Below are positions 43,899 through 54,289 of a DNA stretch of 64,000 nt, in pieces (the stretch's first letter is position 1; each line of letters begins with the position of its first letter). This DNA comes from Lyophyllum atratum. Taxonomy: Eukaryota; Basidiomycota; Agaricomycetes; Agaricales; Lyophyllaceae. The stretch covers positions 434,001-498,000 of the forward strand of contig JACGCN010000022.1 of assembly GCA_014905825.1 (NCBI GenBank), written 5' to 3'. The position numbers were made by a program, and so were the translations under genes. Below the pieces are notes generated by a model that worked only from the letters and a program-made list of their open reading frames with translations, ran no database searches and was not told the origin of the DNA.

Positions 43899-43973
43899 GG
43901 TATGTTCAGTATTTGCTGAACTCGCGAGTGACAGGTGCGCTGGTATTTGATTTTATGTTTCAGGCTACGTCTA

Positions 43974-44187
43974 ACGCGCCGAAGCGGAAGAGCTGCTGAA
44001 GGAGAAGGCAACAAACCACGTCATCAGCCTTGGTGGCGGGATCGTAGAGACACCCGAAGCACGGCAGCTGTTAAAACACTACGCAGCCAAGCGCGGTCCT
44101 GTCTTCCACCTCTCTCGATCCCTCACTAAGGTTTTGAAATACCTACTTGCAGAAACGGCCCGCCCTGCGTACGAGGAACCCAGCTAG
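43974..44187 (+). pseudogene. Fragment of the AROM (ARO1) gene, shikimate-kinase domain
   Basis: The plus-strand frame RAEAEELLKEKATNHVISLG continues GGIVETPEARQLL and TKVLKYLLAETARPAYEEPS, then a TAG at 44185. This is the characteristic core of the shikimate kinase domain in the fungal pentafunctional AROM protein, which makes chorismate for aromatic amino acids. Only about 70 of about 1,600 residues are present, the frame upstream hits a TAA at 43972-43974, and there is no flanking ARO1 sequence. It is a transposed or retained gene scrap. Confidence 0.8.
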
Positions 44188-44907
44188 ACGCGAGGCGAGT
44201 CCCGCACATCTCCTATCGAGTCCAACTTTACGTAGTGGGTTCTTTATCAGATGTAACCTCAATGTTCCAATCAAAGGTCAAGGCAACATTTAGTTATTAT
44301 GAGAAAGATACGAAGCAATATTCAATGTAACCTGTACCAAAGAAAGGCCCAAAGGAGCGGGCTTTGCGACGGAACGGCGCCCTATGGTGTTATCCTCCGA
44401 TCACAACTCTAGATGCAGGCTGTGCATGTGGTTATCTCTAGCCATAGACTCCGCGACGCGTTTTCTTTTCTGAGATCCCTCTTCCAAGAAATCTCATAAA
44501 TTTACCACTCAAGACCTACTTCAAATTTTTGAGTTCCGTGGTTGAAATTCGTACTTTTATGAGCTACACAGAACTCATTCGTTAATTAGTTGTTGTTTTT
44601 ATGGTTAATATTGAAGCCAAATGACCTCGTTTATCTCGCCAGGAGTTGTCATACACCAAACAACGAATCAAGGCAACGATTAAGGTGTGTTCACCCTCAG
44701 TATCCGAGTTACTAGACCATACTTTCGACCCGTCTGCGCATTTGGGCATATCGACTTCACTCGCATCCCACCACTTCTTCAAGTTCGAATTCTTATAAAC
44801 CGAAGGCGCATCACGCTTTTCCAACCACAGGCTCTTCCAACCACCAGCCGCTGTCAAAGAGCACAAACCGCTATCACTCTACTGCCGCCACCACCATTGC
44901 ACGTAAA
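44188..44907. other. Intergenic stretch; upstream region of the duplicated-exon gene
   Basis: No gene recognised. A 94-codon minus-strand frame (44582-44866) overlaps the probable promoter of the next gene and is considered a chance frame. Confidence 0.4.
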
Positions 44908-45910
44908 ATGACCACCGAGCGACCCCCTCAACGCCTGCTGTCTACTGCTGAAAACCTGAAACTAGTCGTAACGGCACGCACGGGTATGTAACACTTTCTT
45001 TCACTTAATCTCAGTCAGATCTAGATCTAGTCTTTGGACTAGGTACCGGTACAGAACCCACGCCCGCAAAATATCGCCTGCAGACGCTGGAAATGTACCT
45101 GGATGGGGGAGCACTTGTTTACCTCCAGGTCGATATCTACAGCGACTCTGTCGAAGCAGCGTGCGTAACAGCCAGTACGTTCTATTTTCCTTCTTTTCCT
45201 TTTGCATATGACCATATATACTTACTTCCATATGCAGTTCACCGAGGCGCGGATGGATTAACAGTCGATATGCATGGTGGGATCGGGACGACGCTCAGTG
45301 TCACCGATTTCTCTAGTACGTCATTTCTTTCAATTGACGGCGACCGATTCCAAGGGTGCCATCCGACAGTGGCTCCTACCCCCACCTCTTTCTTCGTCAC
45401 CTTAACACGCTTCCCCACGATCACCCTCGCAATAAAGCGCCGTACCCCTTTTCATCCAATCACCCGTACCAAGCCGCCTCCCAAGTCGCAGGCAGGAAAT
45501 CTGAATCTCACGATAACGGCGCAGTGCACAGGTACGTCACTCTTTCGTTCATATCCTCGGCTGACCTAGTCATTCGACTAGACACAAACGCTGCGGATCT
45601 CCGCCTCCAAACGCTGGAGCTATTTATCGAGAGGCCTGAAGGTATAGTCTACCTCCAGGCCGACATCCATGGCGACTCCTTCGACGCATCCTACGAGTCA
45701 ATCAGTACGCTCCATCTCTATTCCTTCCTTTCAGCATATACTCCAATACTTAATTCTGTTTACTCCCAAGTCCACAGGGGCCCCGACGCAATGGTAATCG
45801 ATACATATGGTGGGATCGGGACAACGATCGACATCGACAAATGCTCCGGTACGTTACACTTCCAATGGCAAACTGGCGGCGACCCGATTCTAAGTGAAAC
45901 CTGCCATTGA
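44908..45910 (+). CDS. Gene with two tandemly duplicated exon pairs, function unknown
   Basis: ATG 44908 opens MTTERPPQRLLSTAENLKLV, with a donor GTATGT at about 44980. The first exon pair encodes RLQTLEMYLDGGALVYLQVD (about 45080) and VHRGADGLTVDMHGGIGTTL (about 45238). The second pair encodes RLQTLELFIERPEGIVYLQA (about 45603) and VHRGPDAMVIDTYGGIGTTI (about 45770). The introns between the members of each pair also match in place and length. The repeated 100-residue unit could be a small beta-rich domain. It may be one gene with two units or two tandem genes; the last frame ends at 45910. Confidence 0.55.
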
Positions 45911-46189
45911 ACAGCGAAACCTATGCCTCCTACCTCTACCGCTTTTCGACATGTAAAGGACTGCAACAATATCATATTCATAGCTAAGCCTTCGAATAAA
46001 GACTAGTGAAATTTATCTGGTACGTTATTTATTTACTTTGCGCTTAGTCCTTCCGTCCGAATCTCACTTTTGCCGGGCGTTCATGAAGCGACTTCCGATC
46101 GCTCAGATATGCGGTGGCTACTTCTATAAATCTTGCACATGTAAAACTACAGTAACTCTATATCTCTATGTAATTCTATCAAAACACCT

Positions 46190-46625
46190 TGGCATTCTGC
46201 GATACTCGAAGCGAGTTCCTCTCAACATAATTCCAGATCTTAGATCATGAGGAGTAGCCGCGGAGTGTAGAAACGTAACACGTGGGATTGTATTTTGAAT
46301 ACAATCATGATATATCCGATGCCTTAAAATCGCGGATATCAGAAATAGATTCCTCGATCTTGTGATCACAATGCGTTCGACATATCATCTCATGATTTAT
46401 AGCGATCAAATTAGAAATTTGATCACGATTTTGCCCAGGGCTTTTAGCTGATGATATCATAAATATATCCCTGATAAAGACATCGATTCTACCTTGGACA
46501 TGTGTCTGATGATATCGCAAATATATTCCATATTTTCCCTGCAGATTAATGGGTGTACTTATTTTAAATATCATCAAAATATATTCTAACTAAAATCGGA
46601 GACTATATAAGCCCATGCCCGCAGT
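46190..46625 (+). repeat. Dispersed repeat L, copy B
   Basis: Inverted copy of 6674-7130 at about 93-95 percent identity over its core (about 46270-46620), less at the distal end. The right end reads CTATATAAGCCCATGCCCGC followed by AGTGTTAGCA. It interrupts the gag-like ORF of the neighbouring retroelement, whose codons run on into L and stop at 46590. Confidence 0.75.
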
Positions 46626-47645
46626 GTTAGCACGAGATGCCGATGATACTGGCGTACCTTGCATCCGATCTCTGTTCAGATTATCAGAATTCTCGCTATT
46701 ATCTCCCAAGAGTTCTCTCATCCTAGAGGTCGGTGGGCGAGCTCCAGCCTGCTGCATTCTCCTCCCCTGTAGGGTTCGCGCCATAGCGTCGCTCTGGTGG
46801 TAGATATTTGAAGTGCGACGCGTTCTCGGTCCTCCGCTCTCCATTCTTGCTTGTTGATGATGCCTCTCGTTATTACGAGTATGGTTGTCGAGATGTGGTG
46901 GAAGATCGCGATGATTGCGTTGAGTCTCGGGAATGGGAGTTTCTTCTTCTTCAAGTAAGGTAGCCAGCTCCGGGTTTCGCGGAACGTCAGTGTTGAAATT
47001 ATAGTGCTCGTCGAATATTGACAAATACCTTTCGACTTCAGTTCTGAAGCAAATCCCGGCAATCTCGAATTCATTCTCGAAGTAGAACTCGTTAACATCA
47101 CCCTTGGGTCCCCATAGAGGGAGTTTGGGGACTGGAGTTCCACCGGCTAAGAGTAGGTCCGAGAGTTTCTGTCGTACTCGAACTAGAAAAGAGAGAATAG
47201 CGGCGTAGTGCTCACGTTTGACTGAGAATGCGAAGCCGTCGAGGGTTTGGACCTTGAGACAGTCTGTGAAAAGCAGATCTAAGAGCTTAGATTCGTGATC
47301 AAAAATGTCCTTTAATAAGCGTCGAGAGAATACTTTACAGCTGAGCAAGAAACGTTTGTCGAAAGCCTCGGCACCGATCTCTAGCGCATTACCACGCCTT
47401 TCTACTAACTCCCTGTTAGAGCGGTAGAGATGGAAGGCGCCCAGAGTTGGTACATCAATCACGGTCGGTTCCGGATCTCCAAGGAATTCGTCCGGTTTGA
47501 TTGCAGGCGACATTTCGATGAGTCTGGGGAGGTCAAAAAAAACGTTAGAAGCAATACGGTCAGTAGTCGCTGTTGCGGGAGTCGAAAGTTCTGGTGAATT
47601 TAGAGGGGACGAACCTTCCATAACTTCCATGGTTGCCGTGGCCAT
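46590..47645 (-). pseudogene. Gag-like ORF of a second LTR retroelement, 3'-truncated by repeat L
   Basis: ATG 47645 begins MATATMEVMEGSSPLNSPEL. The protein has a Ser/Thr-rich leader, a helical core (NVFFDLPRLIEMSPAIKPDE, then KVFSRRLLKDIFDHESKLLD) and a polar, Asn/Arg-rich C-terminal part. At about 46625 the reading passes into L, giving the foreign end GMGLYSLRF. It lies 120 bp downstream of an LTR and a TGG-type primer-binding site, the place of a first retroelement ORF. No zinc knuckle remains and no pol follows. I recall similar ORFs accompanying basidiomycete gypsy elements, but this is not checked. Confidence 0.6.
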
Positions 47646-47743
47646 GAATATCTGAGGGGTGTTGGTTGTTTGTTGAATAGAATAGTAGGGTTGCTTTAAA
47701 AGCTGAGGTTGATGATTGAAACTGAGGTTTGACAGGAATTCTC

Positions 47744-47765
47744 AGTTTCCGGGTGTGTCCACCAA
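47744..47765 (-). promoter_or_regulatory. Putative primer-binding site
   Basis: On the minus strand the LTR end CGCAACA is followed, after one T, by TGGTGGACACACCCGG. A TGG start next to the LTR is the usual signature of a tRNA primer site; the tRNA was not identified. Confidence 0.6.
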
Positions 47766-48395
47766 TGTTGCGATCCAGAGTTAATCTAGCGTAGATTAGA
47801 TAGCAACGATATCCGCCGGTTCTATATTTAGAGATCCGTCAAATCTTACTGTTCTAAGTACAGATGCGTGAACTTATCCCAAGACGTCTCACTGACGTTT
47901 GGCGAAGTAACAGTTACTCTGTTAGTTCTTTAATAAGTGAAATACGCGTCGTTCCTTTGCAACCTGCAAGATAAGTCTTTATGATCACTCAATTGTAGAG
48001 GTAAATAGGATTGATTCGAAGTACCGAATACAGTAGTAGACTAAGCCTTTATATACTACTGAGGAGGCTATGCTCATGAGTCAGTGTGAGTGTAAGGGGG
48101 ACCGGCACCTTGTGCTTGCTAGAAGATTCTTCAAAGGGCGTGAAGAATCTCGAGCACACGCGATGGATCCATCCGAGCCGCCGGAACCGGCTGAGGCTGT
48201 TGCCAAACAAACATCCGGTGTTTGGCGGATCCCGAGATCCGAGATATTGTTCGGCATCTCGCAAGTCCCTGGCATCTCTGACTTCATATCAATCTTGCGA
48301 GATTGATCCGGGTTTCTGAGATAAGATTGAACGCGTCTATCAGCGCGTCTCAATTCCTTTGTTATTCTTAAGTGCGTCTTAACTTCTAATTGACA
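47766..48395 (-). mobile_element. 5' LTR of a truncated LTR retrotransposon, about 630 bp
   Basis: On the minus strand it starts TGTCAATTAGAAG (48395) and ends GGATCGCAACA (47766), giving TGT...ACA ends. A TATA box lies in the middle, and a primer-binding site and gag-like ORF follow. The matching 3' LTR is not in the window; the element ends where repeat L begins. On the other side it directly abuts the Plavaka-like fragment. Confidence 0.65.
48046..48055 (-). promoter_or_regulatory. TATA box of the LTR
   Basis: Minus strand TATATAAAGG, about 285 bp before the LTR end, splitting it into plausible U3 (about 340 bp) and R-U5 parts. Confidence 0.5.
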
Positions 48396-48480
48396 AGGCT
48401 AGCCTTAAGGTATGTGCTCATACTACATCCCATGACAAGCGCAGGATACCCTCAATCCACGAACAGACCACCGCGATATC

Positions 48481-49390
48481 ATGCTTCTCTCTCTCAAAGA
48501 AGACACAAATCACCAATTCCGATATGCACGAATCATTGGCATATTTCACGTCAATGCCATGTACTCCGGCCCTGCAAAGCGAGGGGACTCATCCGTTCAT
48601 CGCATGCATTTTCTCTGGGTCCGGTGGTTTGAGCCTGTTGACAATGTGCCAGTAGATCATGGTTGGTCTCATCGTCAACTTGATACACTGCGGTTCATGA
48701 AAATGAATGAACCTGGTGCCTTTGGGTTTGTTGATCCATATGATGTCCTGCGTGCATGTCATATCATACCCAGATTCTTCCTTCAGTCGCGCCATGGTGA
48801 CAGAGAAGGTGTGTCTATGCATGCGCGAGATGGTGATGATTGGAAGAATTATCTTGCAAATCGGTAGGGCTTGTTAATACCCTTATGCCTTTTGACGATG
48901 TCTGATTTCGCAATCTAGTTTTGTAGACCGTGATATGTTGATGCGCTATCACTGGGATTTTGGAGTTGGGCACATCTACAGCCATCCCACACTCATGGCC
49001 GAACCAACTTTTCAAGTCAGTCAATCCACGGAGAACCCCCTGCCAATTACTTTGCCCAGCAGTCCCTCCCTTTTGCTGCAGCAAAATGAGGATCATAGCA
49101 TGGATATAGTAGACGAATGGCAGCAGACACATGTTGACTCGGATCATGATGGGGGTGAAACCTCTCGTGCTGGTGCTGGCGATCATCCTTGGAGCGTAGT
49201 GGACAACGAGGACAGCAAGTCAAATAGCGACCTCGCCAGCAGCGATGGGGAATATTCTGTCGATCTTAGCCTGGACCATGACTCTGACTTGGATGGGGAC
49301 ATAGATGAAAACCCTCAGGAGGAAGATCTGAATGAGATGTATGGTGACGCCGGCAATGAGGAGGACGACACTACAAGCTTTGATTGAATA
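48481..49390 (+). pseudogene. C-terminal remnant of a Plavaka-like transposase
   Basis: Exon A (about 48470-48867) encodes FRYARIIGIFHVNAMYSGPA, then FLWVRWFEPVDN, FGFVDPYDVLRACHIIPRFF and DGDDWKNYLANR. After an intron (GTAGGG...CTAG) exon B encodes FVDRDMLMRYHWDFGVGHIY and an acidic Asp/Glu/Ser-rich tail ending at TGA 49385-49387. This block is the conserved tail of Agaricomycete Plavaka transposase proteins as I know them. The catalytic part is absent: the sequence is cut at about 48400 by the LTR. The tail itself has no stops. Confidence 0.6.
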
Positions 49391-49929
49391 TTATAACTTA
49401 GAAGCTCTGTACCTATGGTCTATGATATTCTTGTCGGATACACTGTCTTCGGGTGGGTGCCCGGGTACTGAGTCAACACTGAATGATTGATTCAAGTTCA
49501 AGTTAGTAATGATTTACATTGATGTCACGGTTTACTACTACTACTACTAGTCGGTCTGTGCCGTGGCTAGTTCCTCCTCCTCCTCCGTGACCGTGACGGC
49601 CACGACGACTTATCCCAGGAACTTAACACTCTTTTATCTACATACTCCTCCTGCCTACTGCCTCCGTAGTACTGCGTCTTCCCTCGCAAAAACCCTCACG
49701 CAGCATGGTAACAAGGAAGCTCATCCAAGTCGTATCCATCGCGTCGACGAATTACCACCCAGCGAAAGGTGAAAAGGTTGAACTTTTTATTGCGCACCCA
49801 TGGCGCAAGACCGCATGGGACTTTGGGGACGGATTAACCATCAAAGACACCGCCAAGGCTCACAACGAAAGTATCGGCGATATGCTAGCTGACCGCTCTA
49901 GATTTTCCCAATAAACACCGCCTCCTCCA
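49388..49929. other. Region with Ser/Thr-rich open frames, probably 5' part of the next gene
   Basis: Contains a Ser/Val/Thr-rich frame near 49565 (SSSSSSVTVTATTTYPRN) and a frame from ATG 49705 (MVTRKLIQVVSIASTNYHPA). Either could be an exon of the membrane-protein gene at 49930, but joins are unresolved. A short CTA triplet run lies at about 49534. Confidence 0.35.
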
Positions 49930-50392
49930 ATTTCACTCAAGTCTTTCAAGTTCTCGACCCTCACCACCGTCGATCAAAACGGCAATTCCACGACCGTACG
50001 TGACTTCTTTACCACTGCCCATCCTAAACCCAACACACACGCACCTTCCACAGGTCGTCACCCCAGCCCCAACCGCCCTCTCCCCCTCCCCCACCTCCAG
50101 ATCCACTTCCAGAAAACGCACCGCATCAATAGCAGGCGCCACCTCCGTCTCCGTCAACCGCCTCCTCCTCCTCCTGCTCACCGTCATGTTCCTCTTCTGC
50201 CGCCACCGCTGCAAGCTGCACGAGTGCCTGCAAACCCTCTTCCGCACACGTGAGGACTTCTCTGACGAGGACGAGGAGGGGAGCCGGGGCTGGCGTTGCG
50301 GACGTATCGGGATACGAACATTGCGAGGGCAAGGGCTACGACGCCGGGCTTGGGGGGAATGGGTTCGCTGTAACGGCTGGGTACGAGACTAA
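49930..50392 (+). CDS. Single-pass membrane protein with Ser/Thr-rich ectodomain (3' exons)
   Basis: An exon encoding FSTLTTVDQNGNSTT (about 49948-49996) ends at GTACGT and joins, after an intron ending CACAG near 50054, VVTPAPTALSPSPTSRSTSR. Next come a hydrophobic segment LLLLLLTVMFLFC (about 50160-50200) and a cytoplasmic part with DEDEEGSRG. The plan (secreted Ser/Thr-rich stalk, one membrane helix, short tail) is common among fungal surface sensors and mucin-like proteins. Start and last exon are uncertain, so no family is assigned. Confidence 0.5.
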
Positions 50393-50439
50393 CTCTGGCT
50401 ATACTCAACATGTGGTTCTCTTGTAGGTTCTCTTGGATA

Positions 50440-51337
50440 TGGGCATTAGGAATTTCGTGCGCTGGGTGGCAACGCGCACAGTTTGGTGCATTTGGAGTCG
50501 ACTGGGCACGGTGTCAGTGTCAAGCTCGGAACGATCACGCCTGAGTCTGAACGGAATCTCAGATGTCTATTGTCATATCTGTAACGACTCAAAACTCGAT
50601 CCGGAGCTTTCTGCCCATCTGGCTGCGTTCGGCATCGACGTACATACGCTGTCAAAGACTGAATTTGTGAGTCTGCCTTCCCCCTCTATCGTATCGTGAA
50701 ACTAAGCCTTCAATCCCTATTAGCAAATTGAACTGAGCCTTAAGTACGACTTTTCAGTCACAGGGGACAACGGCAAGGCTCTTGAACCTCTCTTCGGGCC
50801 GGCCTCACTTCGCTCGCGAATTCAGGTAACAGGTAATGTATCTCTTACTCTTCTTGCATCGCGCTTCAGGTTGGTCAAGGTCTCTCAGTGCCGATGCAGC
50901 TGCTAGAAAGCCTCCATTCCAAACTCTGTTCTCTCTCCACGCACTCCAATTCCGCTACCTCTCCCTCACCCAATAGTTTGCATCCTTCCCCGGAAGTGCT
51001 GGTCATCCGCGCGAAGAAGTTCCAGCTTGTGAATTGGGCACCTTCGAAGCTTGGTATGTACATATTTTTCGTTTGCCCTTCAACCTTGACTCACAACACC
51101 CAATCGAATAGATATTTTAGTAGTTCTGCCTCCTGACGATGTCCTCAAGTTCGGCGGACACCACCTCGGGTGTGGAGTACAGGCTTCGGAGACAGAGTCC
51201 CCACACGAGGCGCCTGGTACGTGCTTCTCCCACCATTCTCCTCTTTTTTCCTTCGAAAACTAATCAGAGACCGCCGCTGCCACACTGCTTGAGTTCAACC
51301 TAGCCGCTTCGGCGCAGCTTGAGGGCATGGATCCATG
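50440..51337 (+). CDS. Hypothetical multi-exon gene
   Basis: Coding-like blocks in order: SVSSSERSRLSLNGISDVYC and DPELSAHLAAFGIDVHTLSK (50515-50665); after an intron, QIELSLKYDFSVTGDNGKAL (about 50724); GQGLSVPMQLLESLHSKLCS (about 50876); KKFQLVNWAPSKL (about 51018); DILVVLPPDDVLKFGGHHLG (about 51115); and a final exon ETAAATLLEFNLAASAQLEG ending at TGA 51335-51337. Introns of 50-60 bp with GT-AG ends separate them. No motif was recognised. Confidence 0.5.
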
Positions 51338-52046
51338 AGCTTGTAAGAGACTGGATCTTGCACGATAAGTCCCCAAAGTGACACCAGCCGCCCATGCTGG
51401 ATCATGGAAAACGGAGTAAGTCCATGAGCTGCTCGATGCGATAGCGCCCTGCTACAACCAGCTCAGCCTGGTATGGAGGCTCTGGTGGATCCTGGACTTC
51501 GTACCGCAGAAGTACGTGGGAAAAGGAGTTTACTTGTTCCTTGTAATAGGGGGGGAGGCAGGCATGTCCCGAGGCAGAGGAAGGGCGTGGTGAAGGTGCA
51601 TAGGAGTGCAGATTTAAGAGGAGTGCTCCATGAATATAACTTCTCGCTTTCGACTTTATTTTACTTCTCTGAGCCAAGTACGAACATACCCGATACCGCT
51701 TTCCTCGCTCAACGACTCGCATGTACCAAGCATGTACTGCCGGAAGTAGCAGGCTTTGGGACGGCACAGTCAACCAATGGTCAACTCACAACTACCAGCG
51801 AGCCACTCACGTGATCGCGCACGGACCACGACTCATACATATATAAAGCACATGCAATCCTCTCGGCCATGTTATGCCCCTTGATGGCTCAGTCCCGCTC
51901 TACATTGTTAAGGTACTAGTTCATCTGACATATCATGTTTCTTCCACAATCGTGGGTTTGAGTCACTGTCGTTTTATAATGTTTTAATTCTGACTTATCT
52001 GCTTTTTAGGGTTGGTATTACTTGCCCGTGTATTGGTCGGACGTGG
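51338..52046. other. Intergenic stretch without a recognised gene
   Basis: Two overlapping frames on opposite strands (51402-51773 minus, 51473-51814 plus) have no motif. Past 51840 the sequence becomes T-rich with simple words. Confidence 0.45.
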
Positions 52047-52250
52047 TTGGTGCATGGTGTCAGTTATAATGGTATGTTGGGTGTGTCCAGTTGTTTGCAT
52101 ACAAGCTTACTGAAATCGGGCATTAGGTTCCATGACTTATCTATGCATGAATTGGTGCATAGTGTCAGTTACAACGGTATGTTGCGCGTGTCGAGCTGTT
52201 TGCATACAGGCTTACTGAAAGCCGGCATTAGGTTTCATGACTTCAAGTTA
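52047..52250 (+). repeat. 105 bp tandem repeat, two copies, open in frame
   Basis: Copy 1 starts at 52047 and copy 2 at 52152 with TTGGTGCATGGTGTCAGTTA and TTGGTGCATAGTGTCAGTTA; the period is 105 bp (35 codons). The plus-strand frame SVSYNGMLGVSSCLHTSLLK is kept in both copies. The surrounding frame runs from 52047 to 52418. Confidence 0.8.
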
Positions 52251-52786
52251 TCTCTTCATTCAGCGGCGGTTGTTAAGTATTGTCTGGCAGGTTTCTCTCA
52301 TTTTGAACGTACGATTTTGACGGTAGTGATTCTTGGTACCCCATCATTGATGTATTGGCTGATCTTTCGCGAGGGGGGGGGGTTCGTATGGTCTCAGTTC
52401 AGAAAGTTCATGCTATAGATTACTTGTCGATATGTCTCATTTTTTCTTTTACCTTGGGTCAACGAGTGTGTGCTCCTTGTCTTTATTATGTATGTTACGC
52501 CTTGTATTTTGTATACTAGCATATGATTGTCTAAGGCTGTCAATGAATATGCAAATTAACCTACATGCAATGCCAAGTTGCGGTATGATGATGAACGGTA
52601 CCGCTAGCCAGTATATGTCTCATAGCCAGCGCTTCTATGCCAGCGTAGTAAAGATCCTCAGGATGGTGATGTTGGTCGCTGCTGCCTAATTTTTGATGTA
52701 TGACCTACACACGATTTTGAGGCCAGTGAAACAAGTTGCGAATAAGATGGTGTTGATGCGGCTACCATCTCATTGGCTGCATAAAT

Positions 52787-53734
52787 CTAAGGGAAATTAC
52801 TGATATTTGTGGTAAAGGCCCACGAAACGACTGTGCAGGCAGCCACTTGAGCCCAGTGAAATCCATGATACTCGCTATCCATACCAGCAGAACGACCATC
52901 CTGGCAGTAACCGTTTAATAGCAAATGAGGATCACCGTCAAGACTTTGATGCGCTTGGTACCAACCAGCACAAAGACCCTGTTGAAGGGTACCATCAGAT
53001 GTGTTACACAGAGCCCAGTGAAATCCATGATACTCGCTATCCATACCAGCAGAACGACCATCCTGGCAGTAACCGTTTAATAGCAAATGAGGATCACCGT
53101 CAAGACTTTGATGCGCTTGGTACCAACCAGCACAAAGACCCTGTTGAAGGGTACCATCAGATGTGTTACACAGAGCCCAGTGAAATCCATGATACTCGCT
53201 ATCCATACCAGCAGAACGACCATCCTGGCAGTAACCGTTTAATAGCAAATGAGGATCACCGTCAAGACTTTGATGCGCTTGGTACCAACCAGCACAAAGA
53301 CCCTGTTGAAGGGTACCATCAGATGTGTTACACAGAGCCCAGTGAAATCCATGATACTCGCTATCCATACCAGCAGAACGACCATCCTGGCAGTAACCGT
53401 TTAATAGCAAATGAGGATCACCGTCAAGACTTTGATGCGCTTGGTACCAACCAGCACAAAGACCCTGTTGAAGGGTACCATCAGATGTGTTACACAGAGC
53501 CCAGTGAAATCCATGATACTCGCTATCCATACCAGCAGAACGACCATCCTGGCAGTAACCGTTTAATAGCAAATAAGGATCACCGTCAAGACTTTGATGC
53601 GCTTGGTACCAACCAGCACAAAGACCCTGTTGAAGGGTACCATCAGATGTGTTACACAGAGCCCAGTGAAATCCATGATACTCGCTATCCATACCAGCAG
53701 AACGACCATCCTGGCAGTAACCGTTTAATAGCAA
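52787..53734 (-). CDS. Possible repeat protein read from the 162 bp array (minus strand)
   Basis: The minus frame starts in the array at ATG 53734 and repeats a 54-residue unit containing LLLNGYCQDGRSAGMDSEYH and CNTSDGTLQQGLCAGWYQAH; it ends outside the array with VVSWAFTTNISNFP at 52787. Regular Cys, Trp and Gly residues in each unit look more protein-like than the plus-strand reading. However, neither strand has clear upstream exons, and the plus frame 52999-53928 is equally open. Which strand, if any, is expressed is undecided. Confidence 0.3.
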   Translation of the reverse strand: MLLNGYCQDGRSAGMDSEYHGFHWALCNTSDGTLQQGLCAGWYQAHQSLDGDPYLLLNGYCQDGRSAGMDSEYHGFHWALCNTSDGTLQQGLCAGWYQAHQSLDGDPHLLLNGYCQDGRSAGMDSEYHGFHWALCNTSDGTLQQGLCAGWYQAHQSLDGDPHLLLNGYCQDGRSAGMDSEYHGFHWALCNTSDGTLQQGLCAGWYQAHQSLDGDPHLLLNGYCQDGRSAGMDSEYHGFHWALCNTSDGTLQQGLCAGWYQAHQSLDGDPHLLLNGYCQDGRSAGMDSEYHGFHWAQVAACTVVSWAFTTNISNFP

Positions 53735-53848
53735 ATAAGGATCACCGTCAAGACTTTGATGCGCTTGGTACCAACCAGCACAAAGACCCTGTTGAAGGGT
53801 ACCATCAGATGTGTTACACAGAGCCCAGTGAAGTTCATGATACTCATC
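52849..53848. repeat. 162 bp tandem array, six full copies plus a partial seventh
   Basis: Units start with GAGCCCAGTGAAATCCATGA at 52849, 53011, 53173, 53335, 53497 and 53659; the partial unit at 53821 diverges after GAGCCCAGTGAA. Copies are almost identical; units 5 and 6 share an A for G change (AAATAAGG against AAATGAGG). The period is 54 codons. One plus-strand frame (DTRYPYQQNDHPGSNRLIAN) and one minus-strand frame (NGYCQDGRSAGMDSEYHGFH) are both free of stops across the array. Confidence 0.95.
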
Positions 53849-54289
53849 ACACGCACCCCGACAAATTGAAACTGAGGGAGATCGTTGTACAAGTGATGCA
53901 TGTGATCCACAACGTCAGTATTAGATGATATTGATGAAACCATCGAGGCCACCTATCCATAGAAAGCAATATCTATCTGACCATCATAAAGATTGCGCAT
54001 ATCCTGAATTATGCCCAAATATAGACAATATCTGCCCATCTCATTCTTCACATGGTTCCCTGATGGTCGCGATGGAAAGGTTGCGGCAATTGCCGGCAGC
54101 TTGGGTCGTGGCATGAAAAGCTTTGGTTGCGGCACACTTCATGACGATATTTCGCGAACAACAGCCCTTCGACTCATGAAACAGAAGGCTCTCAGCTAGC
54201 GCAACAAAAAAGTTCGAACGCGAACGCGCGATGGCGATTTTCAGAGCGTCAGGGGATGCTACGCCTGAAGACATAGGTAGTATTGACAA

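Noticed and set aside
52849..53848. CRISPR-like array
   Set aside because: The 162 bp units are contiguous and almost identical along their whole length, with no unique spacers; the genome is eukaryotic.
52999..53928. Plus-strand 309-codon frame over the 162 bp array as a firm gene
   Set aside because: The first ATG is inside the array, the frame has no convincing upstream exon, and the opposite strand is equally open. Only the repeat itself is firm.
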